A DNA stretch of 64,000 bases from Lysobacterales bacterium. Its GTDB lineage: Bacteria > Pseudomonadota > Gammaproteobacteria > Xanthomonadales > Xanthomonadaceae. Shown here piece after piece: positions 53,237 through 61,246 of the stretch (positions are counted from its first letter, which is position 1; every line of letters begins with the position of its first letter). A program made the position numbers and the translations under genes. The stretch lies in NCBI GenBank assembly GCA_017302135.1, contig JAFLDZ010000003.1, positions 1 through 64,000 of the forward strand, in the 5' to 3' direction. The notes beneath the pieces were generated by a model. The model made no database searches, was not told where the DNA came from, and was given only the letters and a program-made list of their open reading frames with translations.

Positions 53237-53855
53237 GAATCCCCCTGAACACTCCCATATCGAGTCGCGACCGGTCCGACAAGCCAAAAAAGCCCGCACC
53301 CGCAATGCCTGCTGCATTTCGGATGTTCCAGGCTGTTCTGCACATGCCCCCTGTGCCGATCGTGACCCTATTGCCGGGTTCGGCAGCTCGAAAGCAGCGC
53401 GCTGCGACTTGGATCCGGTCCCCGGTACATTATCCACAAACGCCAGATACCCACAAACCCGGACATCCGTTCACGATTGTCATGGTGCTTTGTTGCAAAT
53501 AATCGACACAACGTATCGATTCCGCATAGCAGGCTTGCGGCTCGGCCATTGTCACTGATTTTGCCTCGACGCGACGGCCGGTCGCGGCCGATTGGATCCG
53601 GACCTGCCCGCTTGATCCTGTCCTGCCCCACCGAACTTGGCATCCGCCTGTTGCTGCGCGATTTCGACATTCCCTTCGTGCCGGCGCCTCGACACCGCGC
53701 TGGATCGTCCCTCGCTGGATTGTCGCCCGTTGCAGCAGTCTTCTCCAGTGGAACATCAGCCGCCAGGGTTGACCGGCAGAAGCGGCCGGCACACTCGGCC
53801 GGCCGCTTCCGTCATCCGATCGGGATGACCCTCGGGGATCGCTGACACAACCCGA
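53237..53855. other. 619-bp intergenic region with promoter and amylase terminator
   Basis: No gene is supported here. A likely leftward promoter for the sugar transferase is TTGTGG (53456-53451), 16 bases, then GATAAT (53434-53429). TTTGTGG occurs twice on the minus strand, as a near direct repeat covering that promoter. The right end (53779-53809) holds the hairpin of the amylase gene. Confidence 0.55.
53779..53809 (-). terminator. Hairpin downstream of the amylase gene
   Basis: An 11-bp perfect stem (GAAGCGGCCGG / CCGGCCGCTTC, loop of nine) lies about 47 bp past the amylase stop on the minus strand. There is no U-tract after it, so rho-independent termination is uncertain. Confidence 0.55.
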
Positions 53856-55280
53856 TCAGCGCAACCACATCCTGGCGCTGCGCGCCGGCAGGCTGAAGGT
53901 GTAGTTGCCGCTGTTGATGTTGACGACGTTGCCGGAACCCAGGGTATCGGTGTAGTTGCTGTACCACCACAACACACTGTTGTTCATGTTGACCGACGCA
54001 TTGACCGTGCTGCCGCACTTGTTGATACCGACGATACCCAGACTGCCGCGACGGAAAATGATGTGGCAGCTGCCGCTCGACAGCACCTGCATATCGTTGC
54101 CCTGCACCGCATTGTGGAAGCGGATCATGCCCTTGATATCGTTGCGGCTGTAGGCATTCACCCAACGGTTGTCGCCGCTTTCGTTGTTGTCCGAATACAC
54201 CATCGGCTTGCCGCCGTTGCGTCCGAAAATATACGCATAGGCCAGCGTTTCGTCGGTCGGATCCATCAGCGCATAGCGGAAGCCGCTGTTGTTCGGGATA
54301 TCGTGGGTCAACGTGAAGGTCAACGCGCGCGAGCCCGCCAGCGCCTGACCGTAGGCGCCCGGATCGGCCAGACTGGACAGGCTGCCGCTGAAGGAGAACG
54401 CGTTGCGGATTGATGTCTGCAGCGGGAAGTCGTAAGCCGCATGGTTGGTGTTCTGCAGATACGGCTGCAGGAAGCGATCGTATTCGAGATTGCCCGAGCC
54501 GCCACCGGTGATGATCTCGCCGAACACGTACACGCCGCTCTTGATGTCTGCGGTGAGCACGCTGTTGAGATGCGACAATGGCATGTGCTTGGCTGCATCG
54601 ATGCGGAAGCCTTTCACACCGATCGCTTTGAGTTGACGCAGATATTCCTGCTGCTGGGAAATCACGTAGGCAGCGTTCTTGAGGTCGGGCAGACCGACAT
54701 CGCCGCCGCCACCGCACAGGCGCCAGTTCTGCACCTGCCAGATATCGTTGTAATCGGCGATGCACCGCGTTTCGCCGAAATCGTTGCCACTGAGAAAATT
54801 GAAACCCAGATTGCCGAACAGGCGTATGCCGTTGTAGTACGTGGTGTTGCTGTTGTAGAGATTGAGCACGCTCGTGCCCGGATAATTCAGGTCCGAACGC
54901 TGGGCGGACTCGTTGGCCATGTGATTCATCAATACATCGGCGTACACGTCGACACCGCGCGCTCTCAGCGCATTGACCATGCTCTTGAACGCATTGGTAT
55001 CGCCCAGCGGATGATGGATCACCCGATAGTCCTGCGGCTGATAACGCGCCCACCATTGGCTGCCCGCCGACTTGTAGGCCGGCGCGACCAGCACCGCCCT
55101 GTAGCCGGCGGACTGGATGGCGGCGGCGCGTGCTTCGACATCGGCATACCGCCAGTTGAACGCATGCAGGACCGCATCGGCATGGGCATTGCCTGCCATG
55201 GCGCCTGCGAGCAACAGCGCGGAACACAGGCGCAAAGCGCCGGTGCGGAACGGGGCGAACATCTTCGATACGGACGACAT
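53856..55280 (-). CDS. Secreted GH13 alpha-amylase
   Basis: This 474-residue enzyme hydrolyses internal alpha-1,4 bonds of starch. It has a signal peptide (ALLLAGAMAGNAHA) and a catalytic barrel with the four GH13 regions. The catalytic residues are Asp 228 (GFRIDAAKH, nucleophile), Glu 255 (VFGEI, acid) and Asp 327 (LTHD). DVLMNHM is region I. A C-terminal beta domain ends WLR. The ATG at 55280 follows an AGGAGAA site. A promoter and a LacI-type operator-like palindrome lie about 165-215 bp upstream. Confidence 0.93.
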   Translation of the reverse strand: MSSVSKMFAPFRTGALRLCSALLLAGAMAGNAHADAVLHAFNWRYADVEARAAAIQSAGYRAVLVAPAYKSAGSQWWARYQPQDYRVIHHPLGDTNAFKSMVNALRARGVDVYADVLMNHMANESAQRSDLNYPGTSVLNLYNSNTTYYNGIRLFGNLGFNFLSGNDFGETRCIADYNDIWQVQNWRLCGGGGDVGLPDLKNAAYVISQQQEYLRQLKAIGVKGFRIDAAKHMPLSHLNSVLTADIKSGVYVFGEIITGGGSGNLEYDRFLQPYLQNTNHAAYDFPLQTSIRNAFSFSGSLSSLADPGAYGQALAGSRALTFTLTHDIPNNSGFRYALMDPTDETLAYAYIFGRNGGKPMVYSDNNESGDNRWVNAYSRNDIKGMIRFHNAVQGNDMQVLSSGSCHIIFRRGSLGIVGINKCGSTVNASVNMNNSVLWWYSNYTDTLGSGNVVNINSGNYTFSLPARSARMWLR

Positions 55281-55689
55281 CTGGATTCTCCTGAAATGGA
55301 CGATGGAATCCCGCTTTCTCGCGGGCACAACATTCCCTGCCCCGTACTCGTGCAGGCATGCACGATCGGGTCACGACTGCGAACGATCGACCGGACACCA
55401 TGCCGGGCGTGTCATCGTGGCATTGAGCGCACGACTGGGATGGATGCTAGAGCCACATCGCAATGCAGCAAGAACGCGTGCATACGTATTCAATTGTGAG
55501 CGATGACGACATCCGTCACGGAGAAGAAAAATGCAGTCGAATGGCCGCTGGTTCGCAGCGTTGAGGACGCGTCGATCGATGCGCTTGATGATGCCTGGCG
55601 AGCGATATGCACCTGTGCGATGCGCCCCGTTGGATTCCCGCTTTTTTCAGTGCCCGATCTCAACAATAGTGCTCTCGGCAAGCGCGATC
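55281..55689. other. 409-bp spacer with amylase promoter
   Basis: No protein gene is supported. A leftward promoter reads TTGCTG (55471-55466), 16 bases, TAGCAT (55449-55444). A palindrome TGCATACGTATTCA (55479-55492) lies just upstream; its central CG is typical of LacI/GalR-family operators. The rest, 55500-55689, shows nothing recognisable. Confidence 0.5.
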
Positions 55690-55878
55690 TCAGCGATCGA
55701 TGGCATGCACAGCGCGTCCGCGCGGCGTGCCCTTGCGGCAGGCGTCGGAGCAATAGCGAACTTGCGGCCAGTCGCGCGCCCATTTTTTTCGCCACGAAAA
55801 TTCACGTCCGCAGACCGGGCATGTCTTCTTCGGCAGATCGCGCTTCGCGATCACTGCAGGCCGGGGATGCGGTTCCAT
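55690..55878 (-). CDS. DUF2256 zinc-ribbon protein
   Basis: This 62-residue protein has the DUF2256 pattern: [34 protein letters not shown]. Two cysteine pairs (CPVC and the CSDAC region) probably bind zinc. The function of the family is unknown. It lies 25 bp after the YjdM/PhnA gene on the same strand, so the two zinc-ribbon genes are probably cotranscribed. Confidence 0.85.
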   Translation of the reverse strand: MEPHPRPAVIAKRDLPKKTCPVCGREFSWRKKWARDWPQVRYCSDACRKGTPRGRAVHAIDR

Positions 55879-55903
55879 GCGCCAACGGCGTACGCAGGTG
55901 GAA

Positions 55904-56248
55904 TCACGCCTTGCGCAGGAAGCAGGTCTTCAGCACGAGACCCTTGATCTTGTCCGAATGGCCTTCGATGTGCTCGGCGTCGCCATCCACCAGACGGATG
56001 TGCTTGATCACCGTGCCCTGCTTCAGGGGAATCGAAGACCCTTTCACTTTCAGGTCCTTGATCACCACCACCGTATCGCCGTCGGCGAGCAGGTTGCCGT
56101 TGCTGTCGCGAACGACCGTGGCGTCATCCGCAGAAGCCGCATCGCCCGCTGCCGGCCACTCGTAGCCGCAATCGGCGCAGACGAAATTGGCGCCATCCTG
56201 GTAGGTGTTGGACAGGGTGCACTGCGGGCAGGACAGCGTAGCGGTCAT
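55904..56248 (-). CDS. YjdM/PhnA-family zinc-ribbon protein
   Basis: This 114-residue protein starts with a zinc ribbon ([10 protein letters not shown], then [10 protein letters not shown]) and ends with the SH3-like PhnA domain: [27 protein letters not shown] and [12 protein letters not shown]. The family was named after the phosphonate operon but is not needed for phosphonate use; its role is unknown. Length is normal. Confidence 0.92.
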   Translation of the reverse strand: MTATLSCPQCTLSNTYQDGANFVCADCGYEWPAAGDAASADDATVVRDSNGNLLADGDTVVVIKDLKVKGSSIPLKQGTVIKHIRLVDGDAEHIEGHSDKIKGLVLKTCFLRKA

Positions 56249-56334
56249 CGGGAAGCCTTGGACGGAGGCCGCAGCCTAGTCTGCGGCGCAGCATTATCGC
56301 CGCAAAAGCCGTCCCGCGGCACCTCTCGAACGGA

Positions 56335-57150
56335 TCAATCCAACGCCGGCCACGCGCTCGCATCCAGTGTCTCGCGATAGCCATGCCAGGCCGCATACGC
56401 CAGCCACGGCATCAGAATGCCCAGCCCCAGCAACGCGGTGGCGAAGCCGATCGCGGTCAGCACCACGATGATCGCGGCCCACAGCAGAAGCACCATCTTG
56501 TTGCGCAGCACCGCATTCACGCTGGAGACCGCGGCGGTGATCATGTCGACATCGCGGTCGGCGATCATCGGCAGCGAGAACGCCGCAACCGCGAACGTGA
56601 GCGCGGCGAAAATCGAACCGACCGTGGAGCCGATCGCGAGGAATTCCCACAGCGTGTGCGCGTTGCTTTCGTCGATCGGGAAGAATGCGCCGACCATCAT
56701 GCCCGCGCGCGACCACAGCAGCACGATCACGCCCTGGGCCAGCGCGAAGACGCCCGCCTGCCCGACCACCCGACGCGCCAGCACGAACGAATCGCCGAGC
56801 GTCGGCGTGCGTCCGAGCGCCAGCGCGCGACTGACGCAATACAAGCCGACGCAAATCAATGGCGCGACGAACACGAACCCCGACAGCAGCGTCGCCAGCA
56901 GGGCGAAGCGCCCCAGGTTCCACGCCAGCAGCGAGATGCCGGCGCTGACCAGCACGATCACCACCCCGAAGATCATCGACAGCCCGGGTGCCGCGCGAAG
57001 ATCGCGCCATCCCGCGCGCAGCCAGCGCAGCGGTGCGCCGGCATCCAGGATGGCGCAGGGCACGACGAAGGGACGTGGTGTGTCTTCGGATGGTTCTGTG
57101 CCATCTGCTCCAGTGTCATCGTTCACGGCGTTCTCCCAGATTTCCGACAC
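56335..57150 (-). CDS. DUF2189 integral membrane protein
   Basis: This 271-residue protein has an acidic cytoplasmic N-terminus, then about five to six transmembrane helices. The segments LRWLRAGWRDLRAAPGLSMIFG, GRTPTLGDSF, ALTFAVAAFSLPMIADRDVDMITA and the C-terminal MPWLAYAAWHGYRET match the DUF2189 family (sometimes annotated as cytochrome oxidase-related), whose role is unknown. It is divergent from the prenyltransferase gene, 85 bp away. Confidence 0.85.
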   Translation of the reverse strand: MSEIWENAVNDDTGADGTEPSEDTPRPFVVPCAILDAGAPLRWLRAGWRDLRAAPGLSMIFGVVIVLVSAGISLLAWNLGRFALLATLLSGFVFVAPLICVGLYCVSRALALGRTPTLGDSFVLARRVVGQAGVFALAQGVIVLLWSRAGMMVGAFFPIDESNAHTLWEFLAIGSTVGSIFAALTFAVAAFSLPMIADRDVDMITAAVSSVNAVLRNKMVLLLWAAIIVVLTAIGFATALLGLGILMPWLAYAAWHGYRETLDASAWPALD

Positions 57151-57235
57151 GTTTTCGGCTCACGATACAACCAGAAACCGCCCTGCGACAGCGCACCCGC
57201 TTGCGGCCGGGGCGGCTCGCGTACCATGCCGCCCC

Positions 57236-58162
57236 ATGCCTGCCCTGCCCGACCTCCGATGGAAGACCCTGTGGCAGATGACCCGCCCGGGCTTCCTGAC
57301 CGCAAGCGCGATCGGGGTCGCGATCGGCCTGGGCACCGCGCGCGCCTCCGGCGTTGCACTGTCGCCCGGGCTTGCGGCGATCACGCTGGTCCTCGCCTTG
57401 GTGGCGCACGCAGCCGCCAACGTCCTCAATGATTTCGCCGATGCCCTCAGCGGCGCCGACGACGGCAACGACACCGGCATCGCACCGTTCACCGGCGGCT
57501 CCCGGCTGATCCAGACCGGCGCGACCACGGTCGCGCAGACGTGGCGCGTGGCGTCGGTATTGCTGCTGGTGTCGGCGACTGGCGGCGCGACGCTCGCCGC
57601 ATCGCTGCATGCGAACGGCCTGTGGTGGATCGGTGCTGCGGGGCTGGTGCTGGTGTGGGCGTATTCGATGCCGCCGCTGCGCTTGATGGGTCGCGGATTG
57701 GGCGAACTGAGCGTGGCGATGGCGTGGTGGCTGGTGGTGATCGGCGCGGATTACGTGCAGCGCGGGAGCTTTTCGATATTGCCGGCCATCGCCGGTGCCG
57801 GCTATGCGCTGCTGATCGCCAACCTGCTGCTGGTGAACGGCCTTCCGGATGCCGCCTCCGATGCACGCGTCGACAAACGGACGCTGGCGGTGATCCTGGG
57901 GCCGCGTCGGGCCGCGCTGCTGTATGCCGCGCTCGCGCTGATCGCGCACGGCTGGGTCGCGATCGCGATCGTTCGCGGCGTGCTGCCGATGGTCGCCGCC
58001 GTGGCGCTGCCCACGCTGGCCTTGTCGCTGATGGGCGCCGCCCTGATCGCCAGATTCGCCCCCGCGCCGCAGAAACTGCGGCCCGCGATCGTCGTCACCC
58101 TGGTCGCAGCGCAGATGCACGGCCTGCTTCTCGCGATGGCGCTGTGGTCCGCAGGTCGCTGA
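57236..58162 (+). CDS. UbiA-family prenyltransferase (MenA-like)
   Basis: This 308-residue membrane enzyme belongs to the UbiA superfamily, which attaches prenyl chains to aromatic or quinone acceptors. The first Asp-rich motif is seen as NVLNDFADALSGADD, and the second as GLPDAASDARVDKRTLAV; both bind Mg-diphosphate. About eight to nine helices are expected. The layout resembles MenA (DHNA octaprenyltransferase), but the family is broad and xanthomonads use ubiquinone, so the acceptor is unsure. Start ATG at 57236. Confidence 0.8.
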   Translation: MPALPDLRWKTLWQMTRPGFLTASAIGVAIGLGTARASGVALSPGLAAITLVLALVAHAAANVLNDFADALSGADDGNDTGIAPFTGGSRLIQTGATTVAQTWRVASVLLLVSATGGATLAASLHANGLWWIGAAGLVLVWAYSMPPLRLMGRGLGELSVAMAWWLVVIGADYVQRGSFSILPAIAGAGYALLIANLLLVNGLPDAASDARVDKRTLAVILGPRRAALLYAALALIAHGWVAIAIVRGVLPMVAAVALPTLALSLMGAALIARFAPAPQKLRPAIVVTLVAAQMHGLLLAMALWSAGR

Positions 58163-58241
58163 CGCCGGACAATCGTCGCGCCGCTATGCGTGGGACGCCG
58201 CCGATGGCAGGATGCAGGCCAGTCTTCCGAGAATTTCGGAC

Positions 58242-59225
58242 ATGAGCGCAGACCCGCCTTTTGTCGATCGCGACGCGCTTGCCGCGCGCGCCTACGCCGC
58301 CTACGACGATGGCGATCTGATCGAAGCGCGCGCATGGTTCCACAGATTGCTGGCAGCCGCGCCGGACGTGCCCGACTACCACTACATGCAAGGGCTGGTC
58401 TGCAAATATCTTCGCGATTGGCCGATGTCGCTCAAGCACAACCTGCGATCGCTCGCACTCCGTACCGATGCGGACGAAGCATCGCGATGGAACGCAGCGA
58501 TCGCCGCAACCGCGATCGGCGACTGGGGCGAAGCGCGACGCCAGTGGGCGGACTGCGGGATCGCTGTTCCCGACGGCGACGACGAGATCGATGCGAACTT
58601 CGGCGTGGCCGGCTTCCGGTTGAATGCATGGGATCGCGGCGAAACCCTGTTCGGTCGTCGCATCGACCCGGTGCGCGCCCGTTTGATCAACGTGCCGCTG
58701 CCCGATAGCGGTTACCGCTACGGCGACATCGTGCTGCACGACGGCGCCGCCACCGGCCAGCGCCGTTTCCATCAAAGCATGGTGCCGGTCCTGAACGTGC
58801 TGGAACGCCTGGAAACCTCGGAATTCCAGACCTTCGCCGTGTTCCTCAGCTCCCCGCAGCGCGAAGATCGCGACGCGCTGGTGGAGGCGCGCATGCCGGG
58901 CATCGCTTTCATCGAAGACTGGACCGAAAGCATCGCGCACTACTGCCTGCGCTGCAGTTACGGCGCGCCGCACCGCCGCAGCGAAGGCGCGCATGATGTC
59001 GAAAAGCGGACCGATTGGTGGCCCGAACGCAATCTCGGCATCGCCGCGCAGAGCCGGCATTCGGTGACGCGACTGATCGAACGCTGGAGAGCGAACGGCA
59101 CCGGCAGGCGATTGGATGCGGTCGAAAGCCGCGATACCGCACCCGGCGCACCGCCACCGAACAGCGGACAATGGTGGCTGTCGCCGGAAGATCGCACCGA
59201 CACCGGCAGCGACGGCAACGACTGA
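58242..59225 (+). CDS. TPR-like protein of unknown function
   Basis: This 327-residue protein was not recognised. The first 110 residues are helical and repeat-like (YAAYDDGDLIEARAWFHRLLAAAPDVPDYHYMQGLVCKYL), as in TPR repeats. The middle and end (GETLFGRRIDPVRARLINVPLPDSGYRYGDIVLHDG) are different and may form a beta-rich domain. The ATG at 58242 (MSADPPF) is chosen. There is no signal peptide, so it is cytoplasmic. It stands alone, 79 bp after the prenyltransferase gene. Confidence 0.65.
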   Translation: MSADPPFVDRDALAARAYAAYDDGDLIEARAWFHRLLAAAPDVPDYHYMQGLVCKYLRDWPMSLKHNLRSLALRTDADEASRWNAAIAATAIGDWGEARRQWADCGIAVPDGDDEIDANFGVAGFRLNAWDRGETLFGRRIDPVRARLINVPLPDSGYRYGDIVLHDGAATGQRRFHQSMVPVLNVLERLETSEFQTFAVFLSSPQREDRDALVEARMPGIAFIEDWTESIAHYCLRCSYGAPHRRSEGAHDVEKRTDWWPERNLGIAAQSRHSVTRLIERWRANGTGRRLDAVESRDTAPGAPPPNSGQWWLSPEDRTDTGSDGND

Positions 59226-59353
59226 TCCACGCGTCGTAGCGAAAGCGCGCACGTCCGGCGTTTTTTGTTGCAGCGCAGCTTGCCCCATCGGCCAATGTCG
59301 CAATTCAAGTCCCTGTGGCCAACTGCGGCGATCCGCCACAGGAGGTGCTGCCG

Positions 59354-61180
59354 ATGTCCACCATCGCATTCGCTGATCGCTTCGTTTCCGCCGCACGTCG
59401 ACCGTTCGCGCTGCTGGCGCTGCTGTTCGCACTGATCGCTTCGCCCGCGTTCGCACAGACGGAAGTCACCGGCTTCGGCAGCAATCCCGGCAATCTGCGC
59501 ATGTTCAAATACGTGCCCAGCGGTTTGTCGACGAACGCGCCGTTGGTGGTCGCATTGCACGGCTGCTCGCAGACCGCCGCGAACTACGACGCCGAAACCG
59601 GCTGGCAGCTGTTCGCGGATCGCTTCCGCTTCGCGCTGCTGCTGCCGCAGCAGCAGAGCGCCAACAATTCCAGCGGTTGCTTCAACTGGTTCGAAACGGT
59701 CGATACCACCCGTGGCCAGGGCGAAGCGCTGTCGATCAAGCAGATGGTCGACCGGATGATCGTCGATCATGGTACCGCCGCATCGCGCGTCTACATCACC
59801 GGACTGTCCGCTGGCGGCGCGATGACATCGACCATGCTCGCCGCGTATCCGGACGTGTTCGCCGGCGGCGCCATCATCGCCGGCCTGCCGCATCGTTGCG
59901 CGACCAGCCAGAGCGCCGCTTTCAGCTGCATGAATCCCGGCAGCAACCTCACCCCCGCGCAGTGGGGCGACAAGGTGCGCGCATCCTCGAGTTGGACCGG
60001 ACCGTGGCCGATCGTTTCGATCTGGCACGGCGACGGCGATTACGTCGTGCGCCCCATGAATCTGACCGAAAGCATGGAACAGTGGACCAACGTGCACGGC
60101 ATCGACCAGACGCCGGAAGTCAGCGACACCGTCGGCGGCTTTCCGCACAAGGTCTACAAGACCGCCTCTGGGCAGACGCGGGTCGAAACCTACGCCATCA
60201 CCGGCATGGGTCACGGCACCCCGGTGGACCCGGGCGCGGGCGCGACCCAATGCGGCACTGCGGGCGCGTACATCCTCGATGTGAACCTGTGTTCGAGCTA
60301 TTACATCGCGCGTTTTTTCGGACTGGACAATCTCGACGGCGTTGCGCCGACCGCGACGATCACCGCGCCCGCCAACGGCGCCACGGTCAGCGGCACGGTC
60401 GCGATCGCCGCGAACGCCAGCGACAACGTCGGCGTGGATCACGTCGAGTTCCTGCTCGATGGCGCGCTGCTCGGCAGCGACGCCACCGCGCCTTACGCCT
60501 ACAGCTGGAACAGCGCCACCGCCAGCAACGGTGCGCATGCGCTGCAGGCGCGCGCGATCGATCTTGCAGGCAACACCGGCAGCTCGGCGCCGGTGAACGT
60601 GACGGTCACCGGCGGCACGGGCGGTGGCGGCGGTACGACGCCGGTCACCGTCACCTTCGCCAATGAAGACGCCAACGACGGCTACGTCAAAGCCGGCAGC
60701 GGCGGCACCTCACCTGCGGTCGGCACGCTGGAATCCAGCCTCGGTCTGGCCATCGGTCGCGGCACCGACAGCAAATTCAATCGCACGCTGCTCTCGTTCG
60801 ACACCTCGTCACTGCCCGACGGCGCCACCGTGACCTCGGCAACGCTCACCGTCGCCTACCGCAGCGCTTCCGGCGACCCGTGGAGCAACCCGGCCGGCAA
60901 CAGTCTGGTGATCGACGTCCATACCGGTTGCCTCGGCGCATGCACCATCGAAACCGGCGACTGGGCTGCGGCCACCACGTCCAGCGCCGTCGCCCAATTG
61001 CTGTCGTTCGCTGGCGGCAACCAGACCAGCAATCTCTTCGCCGCAAACGGCCTCGCCGCGATCAACAAGACCGGCCGCACCCAACTGCGCCTGCGCTTCG
61101 CCAGCAACCAGACCTCGACGAATTACATCTGGATCGACAAGGGCGCTACGGCGACGTTGAGGGTGACGTATCAGCCTTGA
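59354..61180 (+). CDS. Secreted PHB depolymerase-type esterase with Ig-like and C-terminal DNRLRE-like domains
   Basis: This 608-residue secreted protein has a signal peptide (LLALLFALIASPAFA) and an alpha/beta-hydrolase domain of the PHB-depolymerase/feruloyl-esterase group. The nucleophile is Ser 152 in GLSAGGAM, and LVVALHGCSQTAANYD forms the oxyanion region. An Ig-like segment (ATITAPANGATVSGTVAIAANASDNVGVDHVEFLLDG) follows. A Gly/Thr linker leads to a beta-rich C-terminal domain of the DNRLRE type (NRTLLSFDTSSLPDGATVTSATLTV). It likely degrades extracellular polyesters. AGGAGG precedes the ATG at 59354. Confidence 0.85.
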   Translation: MSTIAFADRFVSAARRPFALLALLFALIASPAFAQTEVTGFGSNPGNLRMFKYVPSGLSTNAPLVVALHGCSQTAANYDAETGWQLFADRFRFALLLPQQQSANNSSGCFNWFETVDTTRGQGEALSIKQMVDRMIVDHGTAASRVYITGLSAGGAMTSTMLAAYPDVFAGGAIIAGLPHRCATSQSAAFSCMNPGSNLTPAQWGDKVRASSSWTGPWPIVSIWHGDGDYVVRPMNLTESMEQWTNVHGIDQTPEVSDTVGGFPHKVYKTASGQTRVETYAITGMGHGTPVDPGAGATQCGTAGAYILDVNLCSSYYIARFFGLDNLDGVAPTATITAPANGATVSGTVAIAANASDNVGVDHVEFLLDGALLGSDATAPYAYSWNSATASNGAHALQARAIDLAGNTGSSAPVNVTVTGGTGGGGGTTPVTVTFANEDANDGYVKAGSGGTSPAVGTLESSLGLAIGRGTDSKFNRTLLSFDTSSLPDGATVTSATLTVAYRSASGDPWSNPAGNSLVIDVHTGCLGACTIETGDWAAATTSSAVAQLLSFAGGNQTSNLFAANGLAAINKTGRTQLRLRFASNQTSTNYIWIDKGATATLRVTYQP

Positions 61181-61246
61181 ATGAACCCGCCAATGGATGC
61201 GCCCGATCGACGGCGTTCGGGCACTTCGAGTGCAGTGAATCTTCTT

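Noticed and set aside
53477..53845. Plus-strand frame of 122 codons in the intergenic region
   Set aside because: No ribosome-binding site, no family features, and it crosses the amylase terminator hairpin.
55503..56165. Plus-strand frame of 220 codons
   Set aside because: It is antisense to the DUF2256 and YjdM/PhnA genes, which have clear family motifs.
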